Assembly (NCBI GenBank): GCA_963795485.1
Contig: CAWCIL010000006.1
Coordinates: 744,001-808,000 of the forward strand
Direction: 5' to 3'
Source: AP-15 sp963795485
GTDB taxonomy: Bacteria > Pseudomonadota > Alphaproteobacteria > ATCC43930 > CGMCC-115725
DNA length: 64,000 nt
Shown here one piece after another: positions 8,146 through 17,816 of the stretch. How positions within the stretch are numbered: the first letter of the stretch is position 1; every line of letters starts with the position of its first letter. The notes below the pieces were generated by a model. The model was not told where the DNA came from. It saw only the letters and a list, made by a program, of their open reading frames with translations, and did not search any database. Both the position numbers and the translations under genes were made by a program.

Positions 8146-9049
8146 GACGAAAGCTGCGCGAATTCCGAACCAGGACGGCTATCTCGCCCATTTGGGCGAG
8201 CGGGTGCGCGAGGAGCGCGCGCGGCGCGGCATGACCCGCAAGATCCTCGCCCGCGATGCCGGGCTGTCGGAGCGCTATCTGGCGCAGCTCGAAAGCGGCA
8301 AGGGCAATATCTCGATCGCGCTGCTGCGCCGCGTCGCCGAGGCCTTGAACCAACCAATGGCGCGACTGGTCGGCGACGAGGCCGGCACGCCGGTTGAATT
8401 GCCAGCGGCGCTCGAGCTGTTGGGTCGGCTGTCCCCGGACGAGCTCGCCGAGGCGCATGCCCTGCTCGCCGCCCGCTTCGCGTCGGCGGAGGACGCGGCG
8501 CGGGAATGCCGAATTGCGCTGATCGGGCTGCGCGGCGCCGGCAAATCGACCCTCGGTAACCGGCTTGCCCGCCATCTCGCGGTGCCGTTCATCGAACTCG
8601 ATGTCGAAATCGAGCGCGATTTCGGCCTGTCGCTCGGCGAGATCTTCGCACTCTACGGCCAGCCGGCGTATCGCCGCTGCGAACGCCGGATGCTCGACAA
8701 TGTGCTCGGGCGCTCCCCGAGCTTTGTGCTCGCCGCCGGCGGCAGCCTTGTTGCCGAAACCGCCACTTTCGAACTGCTGCTGGCGCAATGCTTCACGGTC
8801 TGGCTCCAGGCCTCGCCGGAAGAGCACATGCACCGGGTGCAGGCGCAGGGCGATCTTCGCCCGATGGCCGACAACAAGGAGGCGATGGCCGATCTGCGAC
8901 GCATTCTTGCTGCGCGCAACCCGCTTTACGCCAAGGCCGATGCCGCGGTCGACACCTCGGGCCGCAGCCCCGAGGCCAGTTTTCGCAGCCTGCTCGCGGT
9001 GTTGCCGAGCCGGGTGATGAAAGATGTTGCATCTTCCTTGGCGGTATGA
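8144..9049 (+). CDS. boxR: BoxR-type regulator (HTH plus shikimate kinase-like domain)
   Basis: A 301-residue regulator that combines an XRE-type helix-turn-helix (residues ~15-75, GMTRKILARDAGLSERYLAQ and LESGKGNISIALLRRVAEAL) with a C-terminal shikimate kinase-like domain (residues ~125-290, Walker A GLRGAGKST). Proteins of this BoxR/BzdR design repress benzoate-degradation genes and are released by benzoyl-CoA, which the kinase-like domain senses. The gene opens an operon with boxC and boxB and faces the benzoate-CoA ligase gene, the typical context. The start ATG at 8144 is close to the divergent gene, leaving a short shared promoter. No frame break is seen in this gene. Confidence 0.85.
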   Translation: MTKAARIPNQDGYLAHLGERVREERARRGMTRKILARDAGLSERYLAQLESGKGNISIALLRRVAEALNQPMARLVGDEAGTPVELPAALELLGRLSPDELAEAHALLAARFASAEDAARECRIALIGLRGAGKSTLGNRLARHLAVPFIELDVEIERDFGLSLGEIFALYGQPAYRRCERRMLDNVLGRSPSFVLAAGGSLVAETATFELLLAQCFTVWLQASPEEHMHRVQAQGDLRPMADNKEAMADLRRILAARNPLYAKADAAVDTSGRSPEASFRSLLAVLPSRVMKDVASSLAV

Positions 9050-9064
9050 TGCATTAAAGTTCCT

Positions 9065-10691
<1,627 letters not shown>

Positions 10692-10706
10692 CGGAGGGGG
10701 AAGGGG

Positions 10707-12132
10707 ATGGGGATAGATTACCGGGAGCAGATCCCGAACAATGTCGGGCTCGAAGATAACCGCGCCCTGCAGCGCGCACTCGAGCATTGGCAGCCGCGGT
10801 TTCTCGACTGGTGGCGCGAGATGGGGCCGAGCAGCTCGCAACGCCACGACGTCTATCTGCGCACCGCGACCGCGGTCGATGCCGAGGGTTGGGCGAGATA
10901 CGGCATGGTGCGGATGCCGGAATACCGCTGGGGCATCTTTCTCGCCGACCCGGTCCCCAACCGGCGGATCGGCTTTGGCGACGCGTTGGGCGAAAAGGTC
11001 TGGCAGCAGGTGCCGGGCGAACATCGATCGAGCCTGCGCCGGCTGATCGTGACCCAGGGCGATACCGAGCCCGCCTCAGTCGAGCAGCAGTGCCTCCTGG
11101 GCCTCAACTGCCCGTCGCTCTACGATTTACGCAACCTGTTCCAGGTCAATGTCGAGGAAGGCCGCCATCTGTGGGCGATGGTCTACCTCTTACACGCCTA
11201 TTTCGGCCGCGATGGCCGCGAAGAGGCCGAAGAACTCTTGGCGCGCCACTCGGGCGACTCCGACAAGCCGCGCATTCTGGGCACCTTCAACGAGCCGATC
11301 GAGGATTGGCTGAGCTTTTTCATGTTCACCTATTTCACCGACCGCGATGGCCGCTTTCAGCTGAAGAGCCTGGCCGAGAGCGCGTTCGACCCGCTGTCGC
11401 GGACCTGCCGCTTCATGCTCACCGAGGAAGCCTATCATATGTTCGTCGGCGCCAGCGGGCTCACCCGCGTGGTCAAGCGGACATTGGAGGCGATGCAGGC
11501 GCTCGGCAGCGACGACCCCGCCGATGTGCGCGGCGCGGGTGCGATCGACCTGCCGACCCTGCAGCGTTATGTCAATTTCTGGTTCAGCTCATCGTTGGAC
11601 CTGTTCGGCGCCGAGATCTCGTCGAACGCGGCAAATTACTTCGCGACCGGGATCAAGGGCCGCCCGGACGAGGCGCGGCTCGCCGATCACCTGGCATTGG
11701 ACCAACGCCTGCGCATCGACATGCCGGACCGAAAGGGCGGCGTGATCCCGGAAGAGGTGCCGATGCGCAGCGCGATCAACGAGGTGACGCGCGACGCCTA
11801 CATCAAGGATTGCCGAAATCGGCGATCGAGCGCTGGAACCGGCTGATCGCCGCGGCCGGCCGCGAATTCCGCCTGGCCTTGCCGAGCCCGCGCTTTCGCC
11901 GCTCGGTCGGCGTCTGGGCCGACACCCGCACCGACCCGCAAGGCAATCCGATCGCCGAGGAGACATGGCGCTCCCGACAGCGCGACTGGCTGCCGACCGG
12001 GGAAGACCGCGCCTTTGTCAAATCACTGATGCAGCGGGTGACCGAGCCGGGCAAAGTCGCCGCCTGGATCGCGCCACCCGAAATCGGCATCGACAACCTG
12101 CCGCCGCCTTCGAATACGTCCGCCTGAATTGA
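10707..12132 (+). CDS. boxB: Benzoyl-CoA 2,3-epoxidase subunit BoxB (frame-broken)
   Basis: The di-iron oxygenase component that epoxidises benzoyl-CoA with electrons from BoxA. The start IDYREQIPNNVGLEDNRALQ and the metal-ligand segments FQVNVEEGRHLWAMVYLLHA and CRFMLTEEAYHMFVGASGLT are diagnostic. The length, about 473 residues, matches the family. The frame changes near 11812 (after DAYIKDC) and again near 12108; with the second correction the C-terminus reads PPAFEYVRLN and ends at the TGA at 12130-12132. The ATG at 10707 has a GGAGGGGGAAGGGG tract upstream. No boxA reductase gene follows; instead an unrelated insert begins immediately after the stop. Confidence 0.87.
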
Positions 12133-12173
12133 TGATTAGCATCAGGGCTCCTTCACGTCTCGGGTGTGCTGGG

Positions 12174-13230
12174 TCAGACGTGGCCGGTTCGGTTTTGCCA
12201 CAGATCCTGTATATCTGGTTTACGCTGAGCGAGATAATCAAGGGCCTTGGGGCTATATCGTTTGTGTTGAGACCCGCCTATTCTTATCAATTTGAAGTAC
12301 TCTGGGTCGGCCTGTATCTTGTCCCGTTTCATGAGGAGGAGAATTCTTGCCTGGGGTATTCCCAGTTTCTTCTCGAGGTCGCGCATCCCGAGGGAGTAAT
12401 AATCTAACTCGTTTACTCGCTTTACCGCCATTACGGTTGCGCCGGGCGTGCCCTCCGCCACAAGCCGCACCTCTTCTCCGCGATTTCGCGTGATCCTGAT
12501 TGACAGACCAGGCCCGTCCGCTGCTGGATCAATTCTAAGTGTGGCCACCCCAGGGAAGATCGCCCGCCATTCCTGACCCTCGTTTATCTTCTTCACAACC
12601 AAATCTAGCTCGCGGTCGCTCGGCTGCGACTTTTTCCCGTCGAGCGAGTTTTGCAAGACGGCGACTGCGCGAAGTCGTGCCTTGGCATCGAGCCTTTTCC
12701 GCGATCCCGGAGCAACCATTGCGCATATGTCACTAAACTCAAGGTCGAATACGGAGCCCAGATCCTTTGGGGGGACAGGGCAAAGCGGGATTACGCGCGT
12801 GGGCACATCATCCTTCAACGGGCGGACGAGAACCTCTCGCGTAAGCCGGATAAACAGAGTGACAGCAGCCTGCGCGTAGACATAAAGCGCTTGTTCCGGT
12901 AGTTCTACGAGGTAATGCTGTGCAGCATCGCGGAGGCTGTTTAGGTTTTGGACCGACAGGGCATCGTCTTCACCCAGACATCGTATCGGCTCCTCAGAAA
13001 GGCATTTACGAAGGCAAGAATCAAATCCGATCGTCAAGTCCTCACGCTGCCCTCGAATTCGTACCACCCCGATGAACTATTATCGCCTTTAACAGTAATT
13101 CGAACGCGCGATCTAGACGGATAACAACGGCCTCTGCCCGCCCACGATCCCACGCGCGGTTGAAATGATCGATACCTAGTACGAGCAAATCGACAGCCTT
13201 TCGATGGAGAGCACGAACTTCTCTGCGCAT
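12174..13230 (-). CDS. DUF3644 family protein, possible HEPN-like
   Basis: Read across one frame break near 13060 this is a ~350-residue protein of the DUF3644 family, whose function is not established. The N-terminal part has AVDLLVLGIDHFNRAWDRGR and RAFELLLKAIIVHRGG; then comes TIGFDSCLRKCLSEE and SLRDAAQHYLVELPEQALY. The RDAAQH segment is an R-x4-H motif, the catalytic signature of HEPN ribonucleases, which suggests but does not prove nuclease activity. The C-terminus (YYSLGMRDLEKKLGIPQARI to YSPKALDYLAQR) looks like a winged helix. Base composition is visibly lower in GC than either side. It is opposite in strand to its neighbours and lies between boxB and a decayed boxB fragment. Confidence 0.72.
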
Positions 13231-13329
13231 GTTACCCCGAAACTCCGATATGACAGGCGGTTCACCCGCATATTATCTCGGTCATGCAAAATTCAACTGG
13301 CGGCTGTCCAATCACGAATTCATCGTTGG

Positions 13330-13474
13330 CGGCCGCTGACTGAGCTGCGTCCTGACAAACAGCGCGTTGCTCTCAAACGAAAGAGACCAAGCCAAGCAAG
13401 GTCGCCGGCTGCATTCGCATCCCCCGAAATTGGTATCGACAACCCGCCGCCGACTTTTGAGTATGTCCGGCTGA
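13330..13474 (+). pseudogene. Decayed second copy of the boxB 3' end
   Basis: Translation gives ASPEIGIDNPPPTFEYVRLN, nearly identical to the true BoxB C-terminus APPEIGIDNLPPAFEYVRLN at 12070-12129. DNA similarity is clear from about 13385 (compare 12041) and may extend weakly back to about 13330. The stop codon has been lost and synonymous third-base changes are frequent, so this is an old or imported copy rather than a recent tandem duplication. The rest of a boxB gene is missing. The remaining part of 13231-13593 holds nothing else I recognise. Confidence 0.75.
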
Positions 13475-13599
13475 ACGGATCGCTCCCTGGGGCACGGAGC
13501 GTCGCGGCGGCGCAATTCCGACATCCTGTAGCCATGCTGTCACACAACCCAATTAGTGGTAGGGTGGTTGCGTGATCGGCTTGGCTACGGGAGATGCTG

Positions 13600-14340
13600 A
13601 TGGGAAAGCGCTGGGCAAACGCCACCTCGGTCATCCATCTCGCCGAAGCGGGGCATGCCGCTTACGGGGCCGACGACTGGCTGGTCGCCGCCGGCCGCGA
13701 GGCCGAGCGCGAGCACAGCTGGCGCCGCAAGGTGCGTCTGCAAAGCGAGGGCCAGCGCCGGCTGATCGCGGCGATCGAGGCGCACGCCCTGACGATCGCG
13801 CTTGGGCCCGCCGGCACCGGCAAGACCTATCTGGCGATCAGCGCCGCGGTCGAGGCGCTCGCCGCGGGTGCGGTCGGGCGCATCGTCCTGACCCGACCGG
13901 CGGTCGAAGCCGGCGAGAGCCTCGGCTATCTGCCCGGCGACATGAGCGCCAAGCTCGCACCCTATCTGCGCCCGCTCGACGACGCGCTGAGCGAGCGGCT
14001 CGGCGGCAAGCGGGTCAAGCAATTGGTCGGCGAGCGCGCCATCGAGATCGCCCCGATCGCCTATATGCGCGGGCGCACCTTGAACAATGCCTTTATCGTC
14101 ATCGACGAGGCGCAGAATTGCACCTACGGGCAGATCAAGATGTTGCTGACGCGGTTGGGTTCGCATGCGCGGATGGTGGTGACCGGCGACCCCGACCAGA
14201 GCGACCTGCTCGACGGCCTCTCCGGTCTCGCCGAAATCGCCCGCCGGCTCGAACCCGTCGGCGAGGTCGCGGTGGTGCGCCTCGGCGAAGCGGACATTGT
14301 GCGGCACCCGCTGGTCGCCGAGATGCTGACGGTGCTGTGA
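13600..14340 (+). CDS. PhoH family ATPase
   Basis: A 246-residue P-loop protein of the PhoH family (predicted ATPase/RNA helicase-like). The Walker A is GPAGTGKTYLA at residue ~69, followed by LTRPAVEAGESLGYLPGDMS, IEIAPIAYMRGRTLNNAFIV and the Walker B in VIDEAQN, with VTGDPDQSDL as sensor region. It lacks the long N-terminal domain of PhoH-like proteins from the ybeZ-ybeY operon and no ybeY follows, so it is the compact PhoH type. Two ATGs are possible (13594 and 13600); ACGGGAG lies better spaced for 13600. The cellular role is not settled for this subgroup. Confidence 0.82.
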   Translation: MGKRWANATSVIHLAEAGHAAYGADDWLVAAGREAEREHSWRRKVRLQSEGQRRLIAAIEAHALTIALGPAGTGKTYLAISAAVEALAAGAVGRIVLTRPAVEAGESLGYLPGDMSAKLAPYLRPLDDALSERLGGKRVKQLVGERAIEIAPIAYMRGRTLNNAFIVIDEAQNCTYGQIKMLLTRLGSHARMVVTGDPDQSDLLDGLSGLAEIARRLEPVGEVAVVRLGEADIVRHPLVAEMLTVL

Positions 14341-14434
14341 GCACGCCTCCGCGGGTTGCAAACGGGAGTTGACGCGCGACGCGGCCGGGTCGCTTACTGC
14401 CGCAATCGCGAAGACTGGCCGCAGGAGCCCGCAA

Positions 14435-15368
14435 ATGACCACGCAGCAATTCCACGGGGCGCTGGTCCCCGTTCTGACCCCGTTTACTCCGGCGGGCGAG
14501 CCCGACGCCGGGCGCTTCACCGCGTTCTGCCGCTGGCTGCTCGAACAGGGGGCGGGTGGACTGTCGATCTTCGGCACCACCAGCGAAGCCAACTCGATGT
14601 CGCCGGCCGAGCGCATGGCCCTGCTCGACCATCTGGTCGAAGCTGGCATCCCGGCCGCAAAGCTGATGCCGGGGACCGGTGCCTGTGCAATGACCGACGC
14701 GGTCGAATTGATGCGGCACGCCGTCGACCACGGCTGCGGCGGGGTGTTGATGCTGCCGCCCTTTTATTACAAGCCGGTCAGCGACGACGGCATCTTTGCC
14801 TTCCTGTCGACGGTCATCGATCGGGTCGCCTCCGCGGCGTTGCGGGTCTACCTCTACCACATCCCGCCGGTAGCGGTGGTCGGCTACTCGCTCGACCTGG
14901 TCGGCCGCCTGATCAAGGCCTATCCGCAGATTGTCGTGGGCTTGAAGGACAGCTCGGGCGATTGGAATAACACTGCCGCGCTCCTCGACCGTTATCCGGG
15001 GTTTGCCGTCTTTCCCGGCTCCGAGGTGTTTCTGCTCGAGGCATTGCGCCGGGGCGGGGCCGGCTGCATCACCGCGACCGGCAACATCAACGTCGCGGGG
15101 ATCGCCAAGCTGTACGCCAATTGGCAGGGGGCCGCAGGCCGACGCCTTGCAAGCCGAGGTTACGACATTGCGCAAGACCCTGCAGGCCTATCCGATGGTG
15201 CCGGCGCTGAAGCAGGTCGTCGCCCATTTCCACGACGATCCGGACTGGGCCGCGGTGCGCCCGCCGCTGGTGCCGCTCGATCGGGCGCAGTCGACGGCAC
15301 TGATCGCCGACCTCGGCAGGATCGGCTTTAGCCTGGGCGAGCGCCGGCAGCGGGTCGCCGCAGAGTAA
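14435..15368 (+). CDS. DapA-family aldolase/lyase (frame-broken)
   Basis: A ~310-residue TIM-barrel of the dihydrodipicolinate synthase / N-acetylneuraminate lyase family. Visible landmarks: GALVPVLTPFTPAGEPDAGR, the FGTTSEANSMSPAER loop (GTTSE replaces the DapA GTTGE), the YLYHIPPVAVVGYS segment with the catalytic tyrosine, and the Schiff-base lysine in VVGLKDSSGDWNN. The frame changes near 15133; the second part continues with ALQAEVTTLRKTLQAYPMVP and ends in GFSLGERRQRVAAE. The ATG at 14435 is preceded by GCAGGAG. Position before gentisate dioxygenase hints at a catabolic keto-acid aldolase rather than lysine synthesis, but the substrate cannot be read from sequence. Confidence 0.75.
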
Positions 15369-15393
15369 AGGCAGCGAATCCAGATCCGTTGGG

Positions 15394-15460
15394 GATTGCT
15401 TCCTCGCTCCGCTCTTCGCAATGACACGACTGTTGTCATTGCGAGCGAAGCAAAGCAATC
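15394..15460. repeat. Intergenic hairpin repeat
   Basis: A long inverted repeat: GATTGCTTCCTCGCTCCGCT with CGCAATGACA on the left, and TGTCATTGCGAGCGAAGC with AAAGCAATC on the right, separated by a short CGACTGT loop. Such CATTGCGAGCGAAGCAAAGC units are scattered repeats in many alphaproteobacteria. It lies between the DapA-like gene and gentisate dioxygenase and could fold as a transcript hairpin, partly separating the two genes. Confidence 0.7.
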
Positions 15461-15484
15461 CGGTAGTCAAGGAAGGATCGCAGC

Positions 15485-16534
15485 ATGGCAACCGAGCAGT
15501 TCGCCGCCCGCACCCCCGAGCGCGAGGCGTTCTACGAGCGCATCGCTGGCGCCAACCTCGCGCCGTTGTGGGAGCGGCTGCACGGGCTCGTCACCGCCCA
15601 GCCGGTGACGCCGTGCCTGCCGGCGATCTGGCATTACCGCGACGTGCGGCCGCATCTGATGCAGGCGGGTGGCCTGATCAGTGCCGAGGAGGCGACACGG
15701 CGGGTGCTGATCCTCGAGAACCCTGGGCTCAAGGGTCAGACCTCGATCACCCATTCGCTCTTCGCCGGGTTGCAGTTGATCCTGCCGGGCGAGGTGGCGC
15801 CGGCCCACCGCCACACCCAATCGGCATTGCGCTTCATCATCGAGGGGAATGGCGCCTATACCGCGGTCGACGGCGAGCGCACGACGATGCGCCCCGGCGA
15901 CTTCGTCATCACGCCCTCCTGGACCTGGCACGACCACGGCAACGAAACGCAGGAGCCGATGGTCTGGCTCGACGGGCTCGACGTCCCGCTCGTGCGGCTG
16001 CTCGATGCGAGCTTCGCCGAGCCGGGCGAAGCCGATGTGCAGGCGGTCACCCGGCCCGAGGGCGACAACGCCGCGCGGTTTGCCAATAATTTGATGCCGG
16101 TCGATTGGCGGCCGGCGGTCAAGACCTCGCCGGTGTTCAACTATCCCTATGCCCGCTCGCGCGAGTCGCTCGACGTGCTGAGCCATAACGAGGACCCCGA
16201 TCCCTGCCACGGACACAAATTGCGCTACGTCAACCCGGCAACTGGCGATTTCGCGATGCCGACGATCGGCGCATTCATCCAACTTCTGCCCAAGGGCTTT
16301 GCCACCCGTCCCTACCGATCGACCGACGGCACGGTCTTTGTCGCAGTCGAGGGCTCGGGCGAGAGCCGGGTCGGCGACCAGGTGCTCCGCTGGGAGCCGC
16401 GCGACGTCTTTGTCGTGCCGAGCTGGGCGACGGTCAGCCACCAGGCGCAAAGCGAGGCGGTGCTGTTCAGCTATTCCGACCGGCCGGTGCAGGAAAAGCT
16501 CGGCCTCTACCGCGAGCAGCGCGGCAACGCCTGA
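15485..16534 (+). CDS. Gentisate 1,2-dioxygenase
   Basis: A 349-residue bicupin that cleaves 2,5-dihydroxybenzoate (gentisate) to maleylpyruvate using Fe(II) and O2. The N-terminal cupin carries the metal ligands H108 and H110 in VAPAHRHTQSALRFIIEG and H149 in TPSWTWHDHGNE. The C-terminal cupin has YRSTDGTVFVAVEGSGESRV. Family segments WHYRDVRPHLMQAGGLISAE and NPGLKGQTSITHSLFAGLQL are typical. The ATG at 15485 follows GGAAGGATCGCAGC. A flavoprotein hydroxylase gene follows 30 bases downstream and could provide gentisate. The maleylpyruvate isomerase and fumarylpyruvate hydrolase that would complete the route are not in the window. Confidence 0.87.
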   Translation: MATEQFAARTPEREAFYERIAGANLAPLWERLHGLVTAQPVTPCLPAIWHYRDVRPHLMQAGGLISAEEATRRVLILENPGLKGQTSITHSLFAGLQLILPGEVAPAHRHTQSALRFIIEGNGAYTAVDGERTTMRPGDFVITPSWTWHDHGNETQEPMVWLDGLDVPLVRLLDASFAEPGEADVQAVTRPEGDNAARFANNLMPVDWRPAVKTSPVFNYPYARSRESLDVLSHNEDPDPCHGHKLRYVNPATGDFAMPTIGAFIQLLPKGFATRPYRSTDGTVFVAVEGSGESRVGDQVLRWEPRDVFVVPSWATVSHQAQSEAVLFSYSDRPVQEKLGLYREQRGNA

Positions 16535-16564
16535 CGCGGGTCGCGGGGCCGCCGGAGGCATGCG

Positions 16565-17806
16565 ATGGATGTGATCATCATCGGCGCCGGGATCGGCGGG
16601 CTGACCTTGGGCCTCTCGTTGCATCGCGCCGGCATCCCGTGCCGCATTTTCGAGGCGGCGGCGGCGATCGAGCCGATCGGGGTCGGCATCAACGTCCTGC
16701 CGCACGCGACCCGCGAGCTGGCCGAGCTCGATCTCGAAGCAGCGCTGGCACGGGTCGGCATCAGCACCGCCGAGGCGTGCTTCTTCAACCGCTTTGGTCA
16801 GCTGATCTATCGCGAGCCGCTGGGCCGGGCGGCCGGCTATGCCTGGCCGCAATTCTCGATCCACCGCGGCGATCTGCAGCAGGTGCTGGCCGACGCCTTT
16901 GTCCGCCGCGCTGGCCCCGGCCGCCTCTCCACCGGATGGCGCTGCCTCGGGTTCGAGCAGGACGGAAAGCAGGTCGCCGTCCATTTCGAGAATGCCGAGA
17001 GCGGAGAAAGCTTGCCGTTGCAGCGCGGCACGGTCGCGATCGCTTGCGACGGCATCCATTCGGTCGTCCGCAAGCAGCTCTACCCCGAGGAAGGCGAGCC
17101 GGTCTATTCCGGGCACAATATGTGGCGCGGAGTGACGCGGTGGCCGCGGTTTCTGTCGGGAGCCAGCATGGTCCGCGCCGGCTGGCTCGCCACCGGCAAG
17201 ATGGTGATCTACCCGATCCGCAACGATATCGACCGCGAGGGGCGGCAGCTGGTCAATTGGGTCGCCGAAATCGAGACCCCGCGGCACGAGGCGCGCGATT
17301 GGAACCGGCCGGGCGCGCTCGCCGATTTTCTCGGCGCGTTCAAGGATTGGCGTTTCGATTGGCTCGACGTGCCGGCGATGATCTGCGCCGCCGACGCGAT
17401 CCTGGAATTTCCGATGGTCGATCAGAACCCGCTGCCGCGCTGGAGCTTTGGCCGGGTCACCCTTCTGGGCGACGCCGCACATCCGATGGTGCCGCGCGGC
17501 TCGAACGGCGCTGGCCAGGCGATCGTCGATGCGCGCGCGCTCGCTGAATGCCTGTCGCAGACCGCGGACCCGGTCGCGGCATTGCGCGCCTACGAGGCGG
17601 TGCGGCGCGAGGCCACCGGCAGGGTCGTCTTGACCAACCGCACCAACCCGCCTGACGCGATCCTGCGCGAAGTTTATCTGCGCACCGGCGACCGGCCGTT
17701 CGACGACATCGACGCGGTGATCAGCCGCGACGAGCTGCGGGCGATATCGGAGAGGTACAAGCGGGTCGCCGGCTACGATCGGGAAACCCTGGCGCGCCGC
17801 AAATGA
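16565..17806 (+). CDS. FAD-dependent aromatic monooxygenase, PhzS-like
   Basis: A 413-residue group A flavoprotein monooxygenase. The Rossmann motif IIIGAGIGGLTLGLSLHRAG is at residues 4-23, the DG segment IACDGIHSVVRKQLYP near residue 160, and the second FAD motif VTLLGDAAHPMVPRGSNGAG near 297. The overall pattern (GVGINVLPHATRELAELDLE, PQFSIHRGDLQQVLADAF, MWRGVTRWPRFLSGASMVRA) is closest to PhzS-type flavin-dependent oxidoreductases rather than to NahG. The gene lies 30 bases behind gentisate dioxygenase with GGAGGC upstream, so a role in making gentisate (for example from 3-hydroxybenzoate or salicylate) is plausible but inferred. Confidence 0.75.
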   Translation: MDVIIIGAGIGGLTLGLSLHRAGIPCRIFEAAAAIEPIGVGINVLPHATRELAELDLEAALARVGISTAEACFFNRFGQLIYREPLGRAAGYAWPQFSIHRGDLQQVLADAFVRRAGPGRLSTGWRCLGFEQDGKQVAVHFENAESGESLPLQRGTVAIACDGIHSVVRKQLYPEEGEPVYSGHNMWRGVTRWPRFLSGASMVRAGWLATGKMVIYPIRNDIDREGRQLVNWVAEIETPRHEARDWNRPGALADFLGAFKDWRFDWLDVPAMICAADAILEFPMVDQNPLPRWSFGRVTLLGDAAHPMVPRGSNGAGQAIVDARALAECLSQTADPVAALRAYEAVRREATGRVVLTNRTNPPDAILREVYLRTGDRPFDDIDAVISRDELRAISERYKRVAGYDRETLARRK

Positions 17807-17816
17807 CCCGCCGCAA

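Noticed and set aside
5806..8397. 863-codon plus-strand open frame through the riboswitch, mntP and the ligase region
   Set aside because: It runs across the riboswitch and antisense to the benzoate-CoA ligase, without any recognisable domain.
13204..13575. A 123-codon plus-strand gene containing the boxB tail copy
   Set aside because: Its only recognisable part is the duplicated boxB end; it begins antisense to the DUF3644 gene start and has no ribosome site.
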